A stretch of 64,000 bases of DNA, taken from contig CM077665.1 of the NCBI GenBank assembly GCA_039707655.1, positions 313,658,486 through 313,722,485 on the forward strand, in the 5' to 3' direction. The first letter of the stretch is position 1. The number at the start of each line of letters is the position of its first letter. Below the pieces are notes generated by a model that did no database searches, had not been told where the DNA came from, and saw only the letters and a list, made by a program, of their open reading frames with translations. The DNA comes from Elymus sibiricus. Taxonomy: Eukaryota; Streptophyta; Magnoliopsida; Poales; Poaceae. Position numbers and translations under genes: made by a program. Below, piece after piece: positions 1 through 12,726 of this stretch.

Positions 1-3000
1 CTAGAGATCAATGCTCATTGAAGACACAGAAGTTGAATAACAAGAGTCTTACATCCATACATACCGTCTTACACAACTTATGAGCATTATGGTCAAGTCT
101 TACATAGATAGGGCCACGAAGGCCAAACAACAAACATAAATTCGCAGTGGAAATCTTGAAAGATAGCGTAGACCCATGCCATCTGCCTTAACCCTACAGG
201 CATTCTGACGGGGAAGCGTCCTATTTCGCATGTTCATCACCAAGGTAATCTTTACCATATTCCTGCTCTTCCATGCCTGGATGATTAAATAACCAGTGGC
301 ATGACAATGAGTACTTTGAATGTACTCGCAAGCAACCCATGTTTGGAACAAGGTACAACAATGCATGGTATAACACTAAGTAGGTAGTTTTGCGGAAAGC
401 TAATTTGAGTGCAATGATATGTCCTATCAACATGTAGAAGCATGCATCATGAGGTTACGAGTATCCATAAGAACAGGTTACAGATATCAATATGATAGCG
501 GTTGAACATCTCATGTTCAATCATCACGTCAAGTCATCCAACTCAACCCAAGTATTTTCTTCCCACACACATACACACCAAGTTTTGTGAAAAACATCAG
601 ACGTAGTTTAAACAGGACCACCAACTGTCCATGATCGTGGACACGGCTATTAGAATAGTTTTACACTCTGCAGAGGTTGCGCGCTTTACCCACAAGACTC
701 GGGGAACTTCCGTGTCATCCACGACTCGTGGTACCCGAGGTAAGCACCCGAACAATGCCTTTCCCTCGAGGATACCAGACAAAGAGTTCACTCGTTGGTA
801 CCATCCCTCATGATTTACATCACACGTACCATCCCTGAGGGTACGCAACGGTGTGCCCGGTGTCTGTGAAAACAGCCCATGGTCATCCATTCAGGCATGA
901 CCCCGTATCGAGAGTGACCATGTCACTCCCGCCACTGGTAATGCAGGCTCTCTACATCCCATAAGGGGTATTGTGTTTACACATGTACGGTTGGGACGGT
1001 CAGCAGATCTTACATCTTTCTATTTTCAAACACACACACACACACACACACACACGACTTTCCTCAGTACACCACTTCTTTATCAAGTGGATACCTAGCT
1101 CACATCTCCCTCGGGCATTAGTGGCACCCTACGGGGTTTTCGAAAAGTCTTTTAAAACACTTTGTTTGCAACACCATGCATATTCCTATCCCACTTGCGT
1201 AGCAACTACTTTAGCACCCTATCTATTTCCCACCCACACAACTCTAAGCGGAAAGTAGAGTCATATCATGCAAGTATCAACGAGGGAAAATAACGAAGGC
1301 AAACCATCGAAGTGGTCACCATCAACATGATTCCGATGCAACAATTTAAAGTGATGATATGCACAAAAAGGTTTCATAGGCATGGTCAAGGGGCTGCTTG
1401 CCTGGCTCAACAAGGTCTTTGGGGTCTTCAAATACTTCTGGCTCAACTTCTTTGTCAACCACGTAATCTACGGTCACAATATAACGGGAAAAAATAAGAT
1501 CACGACAAAATAGGGAAAATAAATCACTCCTAGGTTGAAACCATTTTTGTAAAATACTAGGTTGAAAACTAAAAATACAAAATTATTAGTTACTGGTTTT
1601 GAAGTGTCAAAAATGGTGAAAAACATTTTAACAGTGGTTTCAAATATTCAAAACAGGGTTTTAAATAAAAATAGGACGGAAAATATTTTCTAAATGATGC
1701 ACAAGTGGCATCATTAAATAGGTTGGATTTTAACAAAAATTTACAAAGTTGAATCATTGGATTTGGAGAAATATCTAGCCATGTAGAATTTTTGCAAAAC
1801 AGAAAGAAAAAGAAAAGGAAAAGGGCTCTGCTGACAATGGGCCAGATTGACCCGTAGCTGGGTCGGCCCAAAGCCAAAGTGGACCGAGACGAGCCAGGTG
1901 CGCGCGCGCCGCAAGGTTTAAACCTGACACGCGGGGGCCAGCCGCAGAGTGAGAGAGGAGGCGGGAGAGAGGTGGGAGGCTAATGAGCGGGCCCCACCAG
2001 GGTCGTCGTCAACCTCCGACCAGGGAGGACGGCGAGCTCACCGGCGATAACTAGGGGCATGGCGAGGCGAGCTGAGGATCGGGATGGACTCAGGAGGCTG
2101 TCGCCGTTCGGGTGGAGGTGGTCGGAGCCAGCGGGGTAGCATGGGTCGTCGGCGATGAGAGGACCGCAACGGAGGAGTTCCGGCGTGCTTGCTCCGGTCG
2201 CCTCCGACTGTAATCAGCACGGGAAAGAGGTGGGATGGCATCAGGGATGTGATAGGGGACCGAGGAGAAGGATAAAGGCATCGGAGTGGGCCCGTACCAC
2301 GGAATCTCCGGCACACCGATGCGGCGGACCCCGAGCTCGATCTCAAGCTCGGGAGCTCCTGGAGATAAATGGGTGGTCTCGGGATTCGGTTTGGAGTGGA
2401 AGAGGGCGACCAGAGGGGACAGAGAGGCCTGGGGGGGCTTAAATAGCCGGGGTGCAGTGCACCATGGGCTTGTGCACCGACTAGGTTGTAGCCGTCGCTG
2501 GAGGATACGGGGCCTTGCGGGGGGGTGTCTGGGGTGCTCCTGGAGGTGGTCTAGGCCCGGGGGGAGGAAAAGAGAGAGTGGGAGAGTGCGCGCATGCGAG
2601 GCCAGGAGTTGGCCGAACCGGGCGGCGTTGACACGCGTGGCAACGGTCATCGGGGAGAGTGAGAGGAGGGGGGCGACCGCGTGGCGTGCTGCGGACGTCG
2701 AGGCGGCCTCGGGGGACATGCTCCCACATCCCAAGGTTGTCGGGTGGCTCGGGATGGGGCGGCTACAGTGCGGGATGGCACTATAGCGTGCTCCAAAGCA
2801 CGCATATTGCATGACAGGGGCGTGTCCACGCGCTCTGGGCGTGTCCCAGCTTGTCCACCAGCTGCTGGAGGATGCAGGGATGCTCTAGAAGTCTTAGGGG
2901 GTAAGGCAAGGTAGAGGTAAGACAATCTAGAGTGGAACAGGTGCTGTTCTTGGCTGATCAGAGAGGTAAAATTGGGGTTTCACCCCTCCAATCATTAAAC

Positions 3001-3837
3001 AAGGGCCAGTGAAAATTACTAGAGGTGCAAGAGGTCTAGGAGGCTCTGTGGTAAAAACTTGGGGTGAAGGGAAATCGTGGAAGGGGTCAAAACAAGGATT
3101 TTACCAAATCACCAGAAGGTGTTTGATGATTGTTTGGGCAAGATAAAAGTCCCTACTGCCATGATATTTAACAGGATCAAATAGTGGATAGGATTGGGGT
3201 TGATCACCAAGTTTGAGCTCATTTGAAGAAAGTTGCCAATGCAAACTTTACAAACTCTAGAAACCAACAGAATCTGGTTTCCATAGATCTGATCATGCTA
3301 ATCTATTCTCCTTGATGCTCCACTTTCTGTGGTGGCATCATTTGGGGATTAGAGCATGCTCACAAAGTTTGGAGTCATTTGGAGAAACCTGACAATGCAA
3401 ACTTGCTCAAATCTGGATCTGGATAGAGAGGGTTTTGTGTCATTTGGGTGAACTAAAAATATTGGTATTGAGATGAAACTTGGCAAGATCATCACATATG
3501 GCATATGTGACATGCTGGAATTATCATAGATTTATTTGAGAATATTTCTTATAGAAATATTTCAAATGCTTGAAATATGCAGAAAGGGTTTTGGAGGGTT
3601 TTGTCCAATATTTTGAACATGACCTTGTGTTGAAACTCATATATATGGAAAATATATGTCCACTGAGTCTCCCTAAATTTTCTCAAATATTATCAAGGCA
3701 TAAAAATAATTTTCCCCTATAAAAGACCATTTCTAGCCTTAAGAAAAAGCCTTTTAATAAAATATGAAAATAATCTTAAAAAAAATATTTTGTGCTTTTG
3801 GGAAGTCTTATATATAACAGGATCCAAATAAGATATT
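1..3837 (-). mobile_element. Partial gypsy-type LTR, left part (interrupted by MULE)
   Basis: No convincing gene lies here. The tract has the architecture of the long Triticeae gypsy LTRs seen elsewhere in the window: an AT-rich block (about 3000-3780), a GC-rich core (about 1900-2830) and a block near 600-900 with phrases shared in kind with the LTRs at 4045-7799 and 13702-18714, such as the clause around 'ggacacggctatt'. It resumes at 22865-23195 beyond the MULE, where a plausible outer LTR terminus (minus-strand TGTCACACC) is seen. I infer one minus-strand LTR of more than 4 kb whose other end lies outside the window. Long ORFs in the GC-rich core (for example 2090-2812 minus) overlap on all frames and look like base-composition artefacts. 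Confidence 0.55.
1030..1055. repeat. (CA)n microsatellite
   Basis: A perfect dinucleotide run of about 13 CA units inside the LTR-like tract. Confidence 0.95.
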
Positions 3838-4006
3838 GGGTTTTTTACATCTGTGCCCCTCGTTCCTTAGCTGTACTCATCCATCCCCACGCTCTTAGAA
3901 TTTGCTCACTTTTCCCCACTCTCTTGTCCAAAACCCTCACGAAAGGTCACAACGGAGGATGCCGTCGGGTCAATGGTATGACCGCTAACTCTGACTAGTG
4001 GGGCCG
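3838..4006 (+). repeat. MULE left terminal inverted repeat
   Basis: Pairs with 22687-22855 in inverted orientation. Shared blocks include TGTGCCCC, TTGCTCACTTTTCCCCACTC, CAACGGAGGATG and GTCGGGTCAATGGT. The 9 bp to the left (3829-3837) are one half of the target duplication. Confidence 0.88.
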
Positions 4007-4039
4007 TGTCGTAAGGGCAACTCCAAATCGTACGCCCAC

Positions 4040-4044
4040 GTCCG
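4040..4044. repeat. Target-site duplication GTCCG of the gypsy element (left copy)
   Basis: GTCCG at 4040-4044 directly precedes the LTR terminus TGTGACACC and is repeated exactly at 18715-18719 after the other LTR terminus ATGTTACA. It joins the MULE sequence on both sides. Confidence 0.93.
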
Positions 4045-7000
4045 TGTGACACCCCAAATTTTGACCGTACGCTAATCATACACGCAATGCATATGACCAA
4101 GATTAGGGACTCACTGATTGATATCACAACACAACACTAGACACAAATTAGAGTCATACAGCTTCATATTACATGCCAGGGGCCTCGAGGGCTCGAATAC
4201 AAAGCTCGACAAGCACGAGTCAGCGAAAGCAAAAAATATCTGAGTACAGACATAAGTTAAACAAGTTTTGCCTTAAGAAGGCTAGCACAAACATAATCAA
4301 CGGATCGAAAGAGGCGAGGCCTCCTGCCTGGGAACCTCCTATCCTACTGCTGGTCGGGGGCCGCCTCCACGTAGTAGTAGGCTCCTGCGGTGGTGTAGTA
4401 GTCGTCTCCGGCGTACTCCATCTCCTGGGCTCCATCGTCTGAACGCAGAATCGTATCGAGGGGGAAAGAGAAAGCAAAGCAGCAGTGAGTACTCATCCAA
4501 AGTACTCGCAAGACTGACATCAAAACTATGCTAAGTATGCATCAGTATCAAGGAATGGGGTTATATCTGGGCTGACTGCAGAAAGCAAGAATAGGGGGAA
4601 GGCCTAGTCCTATCGAAGACTAGCATCTTCAGCAGCTTGCAGCATTAGAAGAGAGTAGACTGGTATCTCATATATAGCAATCTCGGAGCCAACATTCATT
4701 TCAATTTAGAGTCACAATCTTAGTTGTAGTAGATCAAGGTACAACTCCAAGTCGTCCTGTTACCGTGGACACGACTATTCGAATAGATGAATTCATCCCT
4801 ACAGGGGTGCACCGCATTTCCAACACGCTTGATCACCTCCGACCGGACACACTTTCCTGGGTCATGCCCGGCCTCGGGATATCAACACGTCGTCGCCCCA
4901 CCTAGGCTCAACAGAGAGGCCAGCCCGCCGGTCTAAATCCTAAGCACACAGGGGTCATGGGCCCACTTGCCCTCTGCGCTCCTGCACGATGCGTGGGCGG
5001 CCGAGGTCAGTCCTAGCACACTCTAACCCAAGACATGTGCCGTCCAGGCCACTCGGGCGCGCGCCGCTCCATTGCTGACGTCCGAAGAGCTTCGGCTGAT
5101 ACAATGACGCTGAGTACCCATAACTTGTCCCACGTGAAGGTTTAGTGCGTAAAAGGTCAAACGACCAACTCAGATCAAATACCCAACCCATTAGCATTTT
5201 ATTAATGTGGGGCAAGCGCGACCCATGAAGTGCGGTCCCGTCGCCCCGTCTCAAGGATGTGTGGCAAGGGCCTCTCCTGCCCGGCCATGCCTCATCATCA
5301 TCAAACCGTGGGTACCCCTCTGGGCCGACCCATCATCAACTTGTTTTTGTAACCAGGTCATAGTAACTGTGTGTATAAAACATTAAGACGGAACCTGAGG
5401 AATCACCCTCAAAGGGTCCTGCTCGATGAAACCGTCAAGGTGGACTTAGAGGAATCACCCTCGAGGGTCCCACACTTGAGGGGTTGCACGACAGAGTCAT
5501 CGTCGGGAGTGGTGAAGGAGGAATCACCCTCGATAACCATGACCGACTAGCTGCACTACAGAGTTAGCATCATGAGTACTTCACGAGGTGTCACCCTCGG
5601 TACTCGATAGTAGCTCTGTAGAGTCATACAACTAAGGGGTGTGTGGTGAATGTGACGGCCATGGCTTGTCGGTCGGTTGACCGAGTCGTCGAGTCATCGA
5701 TGAAGAAGCAGGGGCAACTGGGACTAAGGGGGTCACAGGGGATTCATAGATCAACCTATACTAAGCAGTTGATATAACAGCAGGTGTAGTAGCAGTTTAT
5801 CAAAAACAGGCTATGCATCAGAAATAGGAACTAGCTAATACAGTAGCAAAATCTAATGCAAGAGTGAGAGGGAAAGAAATTGGCGATATCGAAATGCTCA
5901 AGGGGGGTTGCTTGCCTTGCTGCTCTGCTGCAAAGGCCTGATCGTCAACAGCGTAGTCGTACCTGGCAGCAGCGTCAGTCTTGTGGTCTACCGGTAAGAA
6001 GAGGGGGGAGAAACAATGATTACAAAGCACAGATACAACCACGATGCATGACATGGCAATATGCAGAGCTAGGCATGCACTAACGCAGTACTACACGTCG
6101 CAGACGGTTCGGAAGAATATCTGACGATATTTTCCGGGTCTCGGGCTACTACCGGACAGACGAAAACGATGGAAAAGTTCCACGTTCGTTATGATAGGAG
6201 CGCGTGACAAACGAACGGAATGCGTATTCGGAACCGTTGGATTTTTCTAAACAACTTTCATGTATAAAATATTTTCATCTGACTTACGGTTTATTTTATA
6301 TTATTTTTTAAAGTTTTATTAATATTCTGGAATTAACAGATTTAAATTAATTCAATAAATGTAATTATGACATCAGCATGATGTCATGCTGACATCAACA
6401 GTCAACGGTCACAGTTGACTGGTCAAACTAACCAGTGGGTCCCCCTGTCATAGAACGGGTTAATTAAGTTAATTAATTATAATAATAATTAATTAAAGGG
6501 GGGGTGGGACCCACCTGTCATTCACTTCTTAGCTTAATTTAATTAACATAATTATTAATTAACCTAATTAGTTTAATTAAATTAATTAACAGATTAATCA
6601 ACTAATAATTAATTAATTAATTAATTATCTAATTAATTATTTTTATTTTTTATTTTTCTTTTTGAACAATTCTTTTTTAACGTTTTCAGGGGGCGTTGGG
6701 CCCCATGTCATCCACAGGGGGGGATTAGTGGGGGGGTTATCCCACTAAACAAGAGGGGCCGGCCAGAGGCCCTGGCCACGCCGGGCGCACAGGGCACCGG
6801 CGGCCACGGCGGGCACGCCCAACGTGAGGAGGCAGGGAAGCAGCAGGGGAGCCGGCGGCGTGAAGGGGGGCCAGCGGCGGGCGCGGCTGGAGCCTACGCG
6901 CGCGCGGGGAGCTCGTGCAAACAAGGGCGCGACCGGCGCAGGGCAGCGGCATGGGCGCGCGCGTGCGGGCGCGGGCGGGACGCAGGGGAGGGGCGCGAAC

Positions 7001-7799
7001 GCGGCGGCGAGCGCGGCCGGCAGCGGGGTTTACGGCGGTGCCGGACGAGGGGGGAGGAAGAGGCGAAGGGGAGGAAGGAGGGGCCTCACAGTGGCCAGAA
7101 GAGGAGAGGCAACGGGCGTGAGGAGGGGCGGCGAGGTCCGGCGGCGGCGCGGGGTCGGGGAGGCGACGGGGTCACGGGCGGCGGCGCGGGGTCGGGGAGG
7201 CGACGGGGTCACGGGCGGCGGCGCGGGGTAGGGGAGGCGACGGGGTCACGGGCGTCGCGGGGGGGAAGCGAGGCGGCGGCGCCCGGCGCCGGAGGATCGG
7301 CGAGGTGGCGACTGGCCCGATCCCGATCTGGATCGGGAGGGGAAGGGGAGAGGAGAGAGGGGATTGGGAGGGGGGAAAATGGGGTGAGTGGGTTAGGGTT
7401 TGGTGGGGGAGTGGGGGTGTTATGGCCCCGGGTGGGCCGGCGGGCTAGAGGGGGGCGGTTGGGCCGGCCAGTTGGGCCAAGGCCCAGGAGGGGGGGTTTC
7501 TTTTACTTTTTTCCTTATTATACTTTTGTTGTTTTTAAATTTCTGTTTTTGTTTTATTTTAATTTAGTGTATTTAATTATTTTCAAAAATGTTGACTTCT
7601 ACAACACAATTACCTAGACATTATTTCCCGCATTTCGAACATTTTTGTTTTGGATTTTTGAATACTTTAATTTTCAACATTAACTGAAATTTGAATTCCA
7701 TCGCGAAATGAAACAAGGTGAGATTAGCAACATGATTAAGCTTGATCAAGGTCATTACTGTAGCTTAATTACAGACATCATTGAAACCAGGATGTTACA
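4045..7799 (-). repeat. 3' LTR of the gypsy element
   Basis: 3755 bp, with termini TGTGACACC at 4045 and GATGTTACA at 7799 on the plus strand; direct copy of 13702-18714. It contains an AT-rich tract of TTAATTAA words (about 6460-6650), a GC-rich core (6740-7370) and a 37-bp minisatellite. It lacks a 70-bp segment present in the sister LTR (14339-14408) at about position 4682, and an 8-bp segment near 7780. ORFs in the GC-rich core occur in several frames and are not supported as genes. Confidence 0.93.
7152..7258. repeat. 37-bp GC-rich minisatellite in the LTR
   Basis: About three copies of a 37-bp unit built around GGCGACGGGGTCACGGGCG. The same array occurs in the sister LTR at about 18072-18180, so it predates insertion. 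Confidence 0.85.
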
Positions 7800-7811
7800 A
7801 CTCTCCCGTAC
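7800..7811 (-). other. Polypurine tract of the gypsy element
   Basis: On the minus strand AGTACGGGAGAG followed by T directly abuts the 3' LTR start TGTAACATCC. A purine-rich stretch at this junction primes plus-strand DNA synthesis in LTR elements. Confidence 0.75.
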
Positions 7812-7835
7812 TAAAAAGAATTCTCGTCCCGAGAA

Positions 7836-9398
7836 TTAAGAAGTAGAAGGAAAGAGCCCGGGGTATTCTGCACGAAGACGATCTTCGCGTTCCCAAGTGG
7901 CTTCATCTTCAGAATGATTTGCCCACTGCACCTTGAAGAATTTGGTAACCTTCTGACGAGTCCGGCGTTTAGTTTCATCGAGAATGCGGACCGGTTGCTC
8001 TTTGTAAGAAAGGTCTTGTTGCAGCTCCAGCATATCATGATCCACTGCTCGGATAGGATCCTTGAAGTAGCGACGAAGCTGTGACACATGGAACACATCG
8101 TGAACCTGAGAAAGGTTTGGCGGTAGTTCCAGTTGATATGCCACTTTACCACGCCTTTCGAGAACAGTGAAAGGACCAATATATCGAGGAGCCAGCTTGC
8201 CCTTGATCCCAAAACGGTGTGCACCTCTCATTGGCGTGACTCGAAGATAAGCCTTTTCGCCAGGTTGATAGGCCATATCTTTGTGATGACGGTCATATTG
8301 ACTCTTCTGACGAGACTGAGCAGCCTTCAGATTTGCATGAATAATGCGGACTTGATCTTCAGCATGTTGAATAATATCCTGACCGATAAGTGTACGTTCC
8401 CCAGTTTCTGACCAATTCAGAGGAGTCCGACACTTACATCCATATAACACTTCAAAGGGAGCCATCTTCAGACTAGCTTGATAGCTATTGTTGTAGGAGA
8501 ACTCAGCATACGGGAGAGATTCCTCCCATTTCTTACCGAAAGAAATGACACAAGCTCGAAGCATGTCTTTGAGAATCTGGTTGACTCTTTCAACTTGTCC
8601 CTGGGATTGAGGGTGAAAAGCGGTGCTAAAGGACAAATGAGTTCCCATAGCTTCCTGGAAACTTGCCCAGAATCTTGAAGTGAATAAGATGCCACGGTCT
8701 GAACTAATCACCAATGGAATACCGTGGAGTGAAACAACTCTGGACATATATAGATCTGCCAGCTGACTAGCAGTAATAGTTTCCTTGACAGCCAGAAAAT
8801 GTGCAACTTTGGACAGTCTGTCAATGACGACAAGAATAGCATCATTACCTTTCTGCGATCTAGGAAAACCAGTGACGAAGTCCATTTCAACATGATCCCA
8901 TTTCCATTCAGGAATAGAAATAGGTTGCAGAGTTCTAGTATGCTTTTGATGTTCTGCCTTGATCCAACGGCAAATGTCACATTCTGAAACATAGCGTGCA
9001 ATGTCTTGTTTCATATTTGACCACCAGAATCTTTGACGGATGTCTTGATACATTTTGGTACTACCCGGATGAATAGACAATGGAGTATCATGAGCTTCTT
9101 TCAGCATTCTAGCAGTCATATTCAGGTTTTCCCTCATAGTTGGAACGAATAAGCGACCCTTGAAGTACACGGCACCATCATCAGCAACGGTGAAGCATGA
9201 GGGTTTACCTTCCGCCAGATAGCGTTTAATATTTTTGACTTCGTTGTCATAGCCTTGCATTCTTTTGATACTGTCCACGAGATCTGGTTCCACAACCAGG
9301 TTACTCAAAGAACCCTGGTTAACAACACGAAGGTTCATCTTGCGAAACTCCGGTGGAGGGGGAACGAGATAACCCTGAGGAACAATATGGAGGTTCAT
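7836..9398 (-). pseudogene. Gypsy integrase with C-terminal chromodomain (pol, second reading frame)
   Basis: 520 residues. In order: a zinc-binding H2C2 region (HPGSTKMYQDIRQRFWW, then CDICRWIKA), the integrase core with the three acidic residues visible in MDFVTGFP, SSDRGILF and QGQVERVNQ, a GPFTVLERRGKVAYQLELP-type C-terminal stretch, and a chromodomain near the end (VRILDETKRR ... FKVQWANHSEDEATWERE). It would insert the cDNA and, through the chromodomain, bias targeting to marked chromatin. It is in a different frame from the RT ORF upstream; the frames cross at about 9395-9440, implying an indel. Near the start a short peptide is duplicated (FRKMNLHIV and FRKMNLRVV). The open stretch itself contains no stop. 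Confidence 0.93.
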
Positions 9399-11239
9399 CT
9401 TGCGGAATTCCTTTTGGAGAAGGGGTGAACCTTGTGATCCTGAAGGTGGTTGCAGTATGACTTGTGGCTCAAAGCATCAGCCATTACATTAGCCTTGCCA
9501 GGTGTATAAGAAATTCCCACGTTGTAATCTGCTATGCGCTCCATCCATCTCTGTTGACGGAGATTCAAATATGGCTGAGTAAACAAGTACTTCAGACTTT
9601 GGTGATCGGTGTAGATCTCGCAACGATTACCAACAAGGTAATGCGGCCACTCTTTCAGTGCATGAATTACTGCAGCAAGTTCAAGGTCATGAACTGGGTA
9701 GTTCACTTCATGAGGACGCAATTGACGAGATGCATAAGCAACCACCCTTCGTTCTTGCATTAGGACACAACCCATTCCTTGACGTGAAGCATCACAATAG
9801 ATGATGAAGTCCTTCTGAGTATCCAGAGGAGCAAGCACTGGAGCAGATGTCAGCTTGTCTTTAAGTGCCTGAAAGCTCTCTTGACATTTTTCGGTCCACT
9901 CATATTTAACACCTTTGTGAAGCAGATTGGTTAAGGGCTTGGCAATCTTGGAGAAGTTCTCGACAAATCGACGACAATAGCTGGCGAGTCTGAGAAAACT
10001 TCTGACTTGCTTAACATTCTTCGGGGGAGTCCAGTCAAGAATAGCCTGAACTCGTTCAAGGTTGACCGCAATACCATCCTTGGAGATCACATGACCAAGG
10101 TACGTTACTTCGTCCATCCAGAACTCACACTTTGAATACTTTGCATAAAGTTGATGCTCTCGAAGCTTCTCCAGTATAAGACGAAGATGTTCAGCATGCT
10201 CTTCTTTATTCTTGGAGTAAACCAGGATATCATCCAGATAAACCACGACGAATTTATCAAGGTAATCCATGAATATATAGTTCATCAGGCGAGAGAAGGT
10301 TGCTGGAGCATTGGTTAAGCCGAAGGACATGACGGTGTACTCGTATGAACCATAGCGAGTAACAAATGCAGTCTTGGGAATATCCTCTTCACGAACCCGG
10401 ATCTGATGGTAACCCAACCTCAAGTCGAGTTTCGAAAACACTGATGAACCAGCAAGTTGATCATACAGATCGTTGATCCGAGGAAGCGGATATTTGTTTT
10501 GAATCATTGCTTGGTTGATGGGACGGTAATCTTGGGCCAATCGATTCGTACCATCTTTCTTCTTGACAAAGAGGGAAGGTGCTCCCCAAGCAGAGGAACT
10601 TGGACGAATGAACCCTTGACGAAGCAAATCATAGATTTCTTGTTTCAGTTCAAGGAGTTCTTGTGGAGGCATCTTATATGGCCGCTTAGCAATAGGGGTG
10701 GTGCCTGGCACTAAGTCGATGACAAACTCGACAGCTCTTATAGGGGGAATCCCTGGAACTTCTTCCGGAAAGACATCTTGGAAGTCCCGGACAACTGGAA
10801 TGTTTTCAATCCCTTCAAGAGGTGACACATTTAATGCATTCAAGGCATATAGCCGGGCTTCAGCATTTCGAACAAGATGAGCATGATAGCTTACAATCTC
10901 ATTCGAAGGATGTAGGAGGTGGACGGTTTTGGTGTCACAAACAATTGAAGTGGTATGTGCTTTCAACCAATCCATTCCGGGAATGAGATCGATATTGGAA
11001 GACTTCAGCATTATGGGGGAGGCAAGGAATTCCAACCCTTCAATTTCAATGGGGACATTGTGACTAATAATGGAGGTCCGACATTGGCCCGCGGGAGTGT
11101 TTACCACTATTGGGACGTTCATTTCTTCACACTTAATGTCATGCATGTATGCGAAATCTTCAGACATAAAAGAATGCGATGCTCCTGTATCAAACAATAC
11201 AGAAGCTGGTACTGAGTTGACGAGAAGAGTACCCATCAC
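9395..11239 (-). pseudogene. Gypsy protease, reverse transcriptase and RNase H
   Basis: 614 residues. The retroviral-type aspartic protease motif [12 protein letters not shown] is near residue 15. The RT follows with [52 protein letters not shown] and the catalytic YLDDILVYS near residue 345. RNase H follows with [27 protein letters not shown] and [10 protein letters not shown], so its acidic residues are present. The reading frame is the same as gag upstream; the TAG at 11249-11251 separates them where I would expect readthrough of a single gag-pol ORF in this lineage. It runs out of frame just before the integrase. Confidence 0.94.
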
Positions 11240-11248
11240 AGTACCAGG

Positions 11249-11878
11249 CTAGTCTTGAACTTCAGACATCTCAACGTTGTTAGCCTGGACACGACCAGTG
11301 TTAGGCCTGGCATTGTTGTTGCGGGGCTGGTTGGAAGGCAGTGCAAGTTGATTATGATTCTGCCTGCATTCTCTAGCATGGTGTCCTAGACGACCACACT
11401 TGAAGCACAGCCCATCCTCAGGACGAGAAGGGGGAACAGGAGCTCGTGGTGGCGGAGCTGGAAGCCTCGGCTGCCTGGGTGGGGGTGGAGGCAGACGAGG
11501 TGCAGCATAGGACGGCCTCGGAGCAGGAGGCGGTGCATGGTACATGTTGTGGGGGATCCAGATCTTGCGCTTCTGAGCAGATGGACCCGAAGATGAGCCC
11601 ATGTCACGGTTGCGCTTGCTGCTGTCCTTGTAGTCCTGCAGACCTGTTTCCACTTGAATGGACTTGTTCACCAAGATGGCAAAGTTATCAAAGTCCTGAA
11701 CAAGGAGTGCCAGTTTGATATCAGGGTGGAGGCCTTCACGGAACTTCTCCTGCCTACGAGCATCAGTTGCAACGTCTTCTTCAGCATAGCGAGATAAGTC
11801 CAGAAATTCCCGCTGGTAAGCATCCACAGTCTTGTTGCCCTGGACTAGATTGCGGAATTCACGCTTCTTCTTGTCCAT
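11249..11878 (-). pseudogene. Gypsy Gag, C-terminal part with zinc knuckle
   Basis: 209 residues starting MDKKKREFRNLVQ, in the same frame as 11885-12310 upstream and as pol downstream. It contains the C-terminal half of the plant retrotransposon gag domain (VDAYQREFLDLSRYAEED), a Pro/Arg-rich linker, and a CCHC zinc knuckle (CFKCGRLGHHARECRQN) for RNA binding near residue 155. The apparent ATG is internal: the TAG at 11885-11887 splits one gag gene into two open pieces. The ORF ends at another TAG (11249-11251) directly before the protease. Confidence 0.92.
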
Positions 11879-11884
11879 CAGTCC

Positions 11885-12310
11885 CTAAGGAATGTGACGA
11901 GCACGGAATGCGGCTTGGAACTCCGGCCATGTGATGATTGTTCCAACAGGCTGTGAGCGCCTGTGATTGTCCCACCATTGAGCAGCGGGACCCTTCAGAA
12001 AGTATGAGGCAAAGGTGACATAGCTAGCCACTGGGGCGCCTGAAGACTCCAGCTCATAAGTGATGTCACGGAGCCAGTCATCTGCGTCAAGCGGCTGAGT
12101 TGAGCTGCGGTAGATCGCAGGGTTGAGACGCATGAAGTCCTGCAGAGTCATTGGGGCTGGCTGCTGATTCATATTCGGCCTCGGGAACTGGTCCATAAGC
12201 CCTTGCATAAACAGGTGATTCAGTTCAAACTGCTGCATCATACCAGCCATGTATTCCGGTGGTGGTGGTGGTTCGGGCGCACCACGACCACGACCAGCTG
12301 GCCTAACCAT
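11885..12310 (-). pseudogene. Gypsy Gag, N-terminal part
   Basis: 141 residues from MVRPAGRGRGAPEPPP to a TAG after RARHIP. It holds the start of the retrotransposon gag domain: LDADDWLRDITYELE, FLKGPAAQWWDNHRR and ITWPEFQAAFRARHIP are typical. The start is supported by the Pro/Arg-rich opening common to this family. Frame and spacing show that it and the next ORF are one gene interrupted by a nonsense codon. Confidence 0.92.
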
Positions 12311-12726
12311 TCTGTCAAATTTTTAACAGTGGTAGTTTAGCATTGGGTAATTGCAAAGACAAAGAATCATTCATGAAGTAAATTGCACAAAGAAGGAAGT
12401 GCAATAGATACGACATAGTAGTTCAAATTTCAACATACAGATCCATACATAGGTCTATTACAAAAATAAGTCTGTTACAAAATAGACGATAGGTCCGGAA
12501 TGAAAATAACCTAGACAACTAGGCAGCACGCAGGCACGCGGTGGAGGGATACAACAACGAGGCATAGCTATATGCTACCTCAACGTCGGGGACAACGAAA
12601 GAACCCACGGAACTGCACGTGGCCCTGAATGTGAAACCTGGGGGCAGGGTTCTGCATCCCGTGCACACCCTGATGTAGAATCTGGTGCCCAACAGGGAGC
12701 GCAGGTCCACGTGCCGGAGTACGACC
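12311..12726 (-). other. Region between gag and the upstream ORF
   Basis: An open stretch in another frame (12519-12851 minus, 110 codons) overlaps the end of the 219-aa ORF and could be its frameshifted continuation, reading FEVVLRHVDLRSLLGTRF and ending at TAG 12519. The remaining ~200 bp to gag is AT-richer, without signals I can name. Confidence 0.4.

Noticed and set aside
2090..2812. 240-aa minus-strand ORF, with overlapping plus-strand ORFs
   Set aside because: GC-rich LTR core, open in several frames on both strands, Pro/Ser/Arg low complexity; no motif. A base-composition effect.
6824..7231. 135-aa Gly/Arg-rich ORF in the gypsy LTR
   Set aside because: Lies in the GC-rich LTR core over a minisatellite; the sister LTR does not keep the frame cleanly.
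10457..11252. Plus-strand ORFs across the gypsy pol region
   Set aside because: Antisense shadows of the protease-RT gene.
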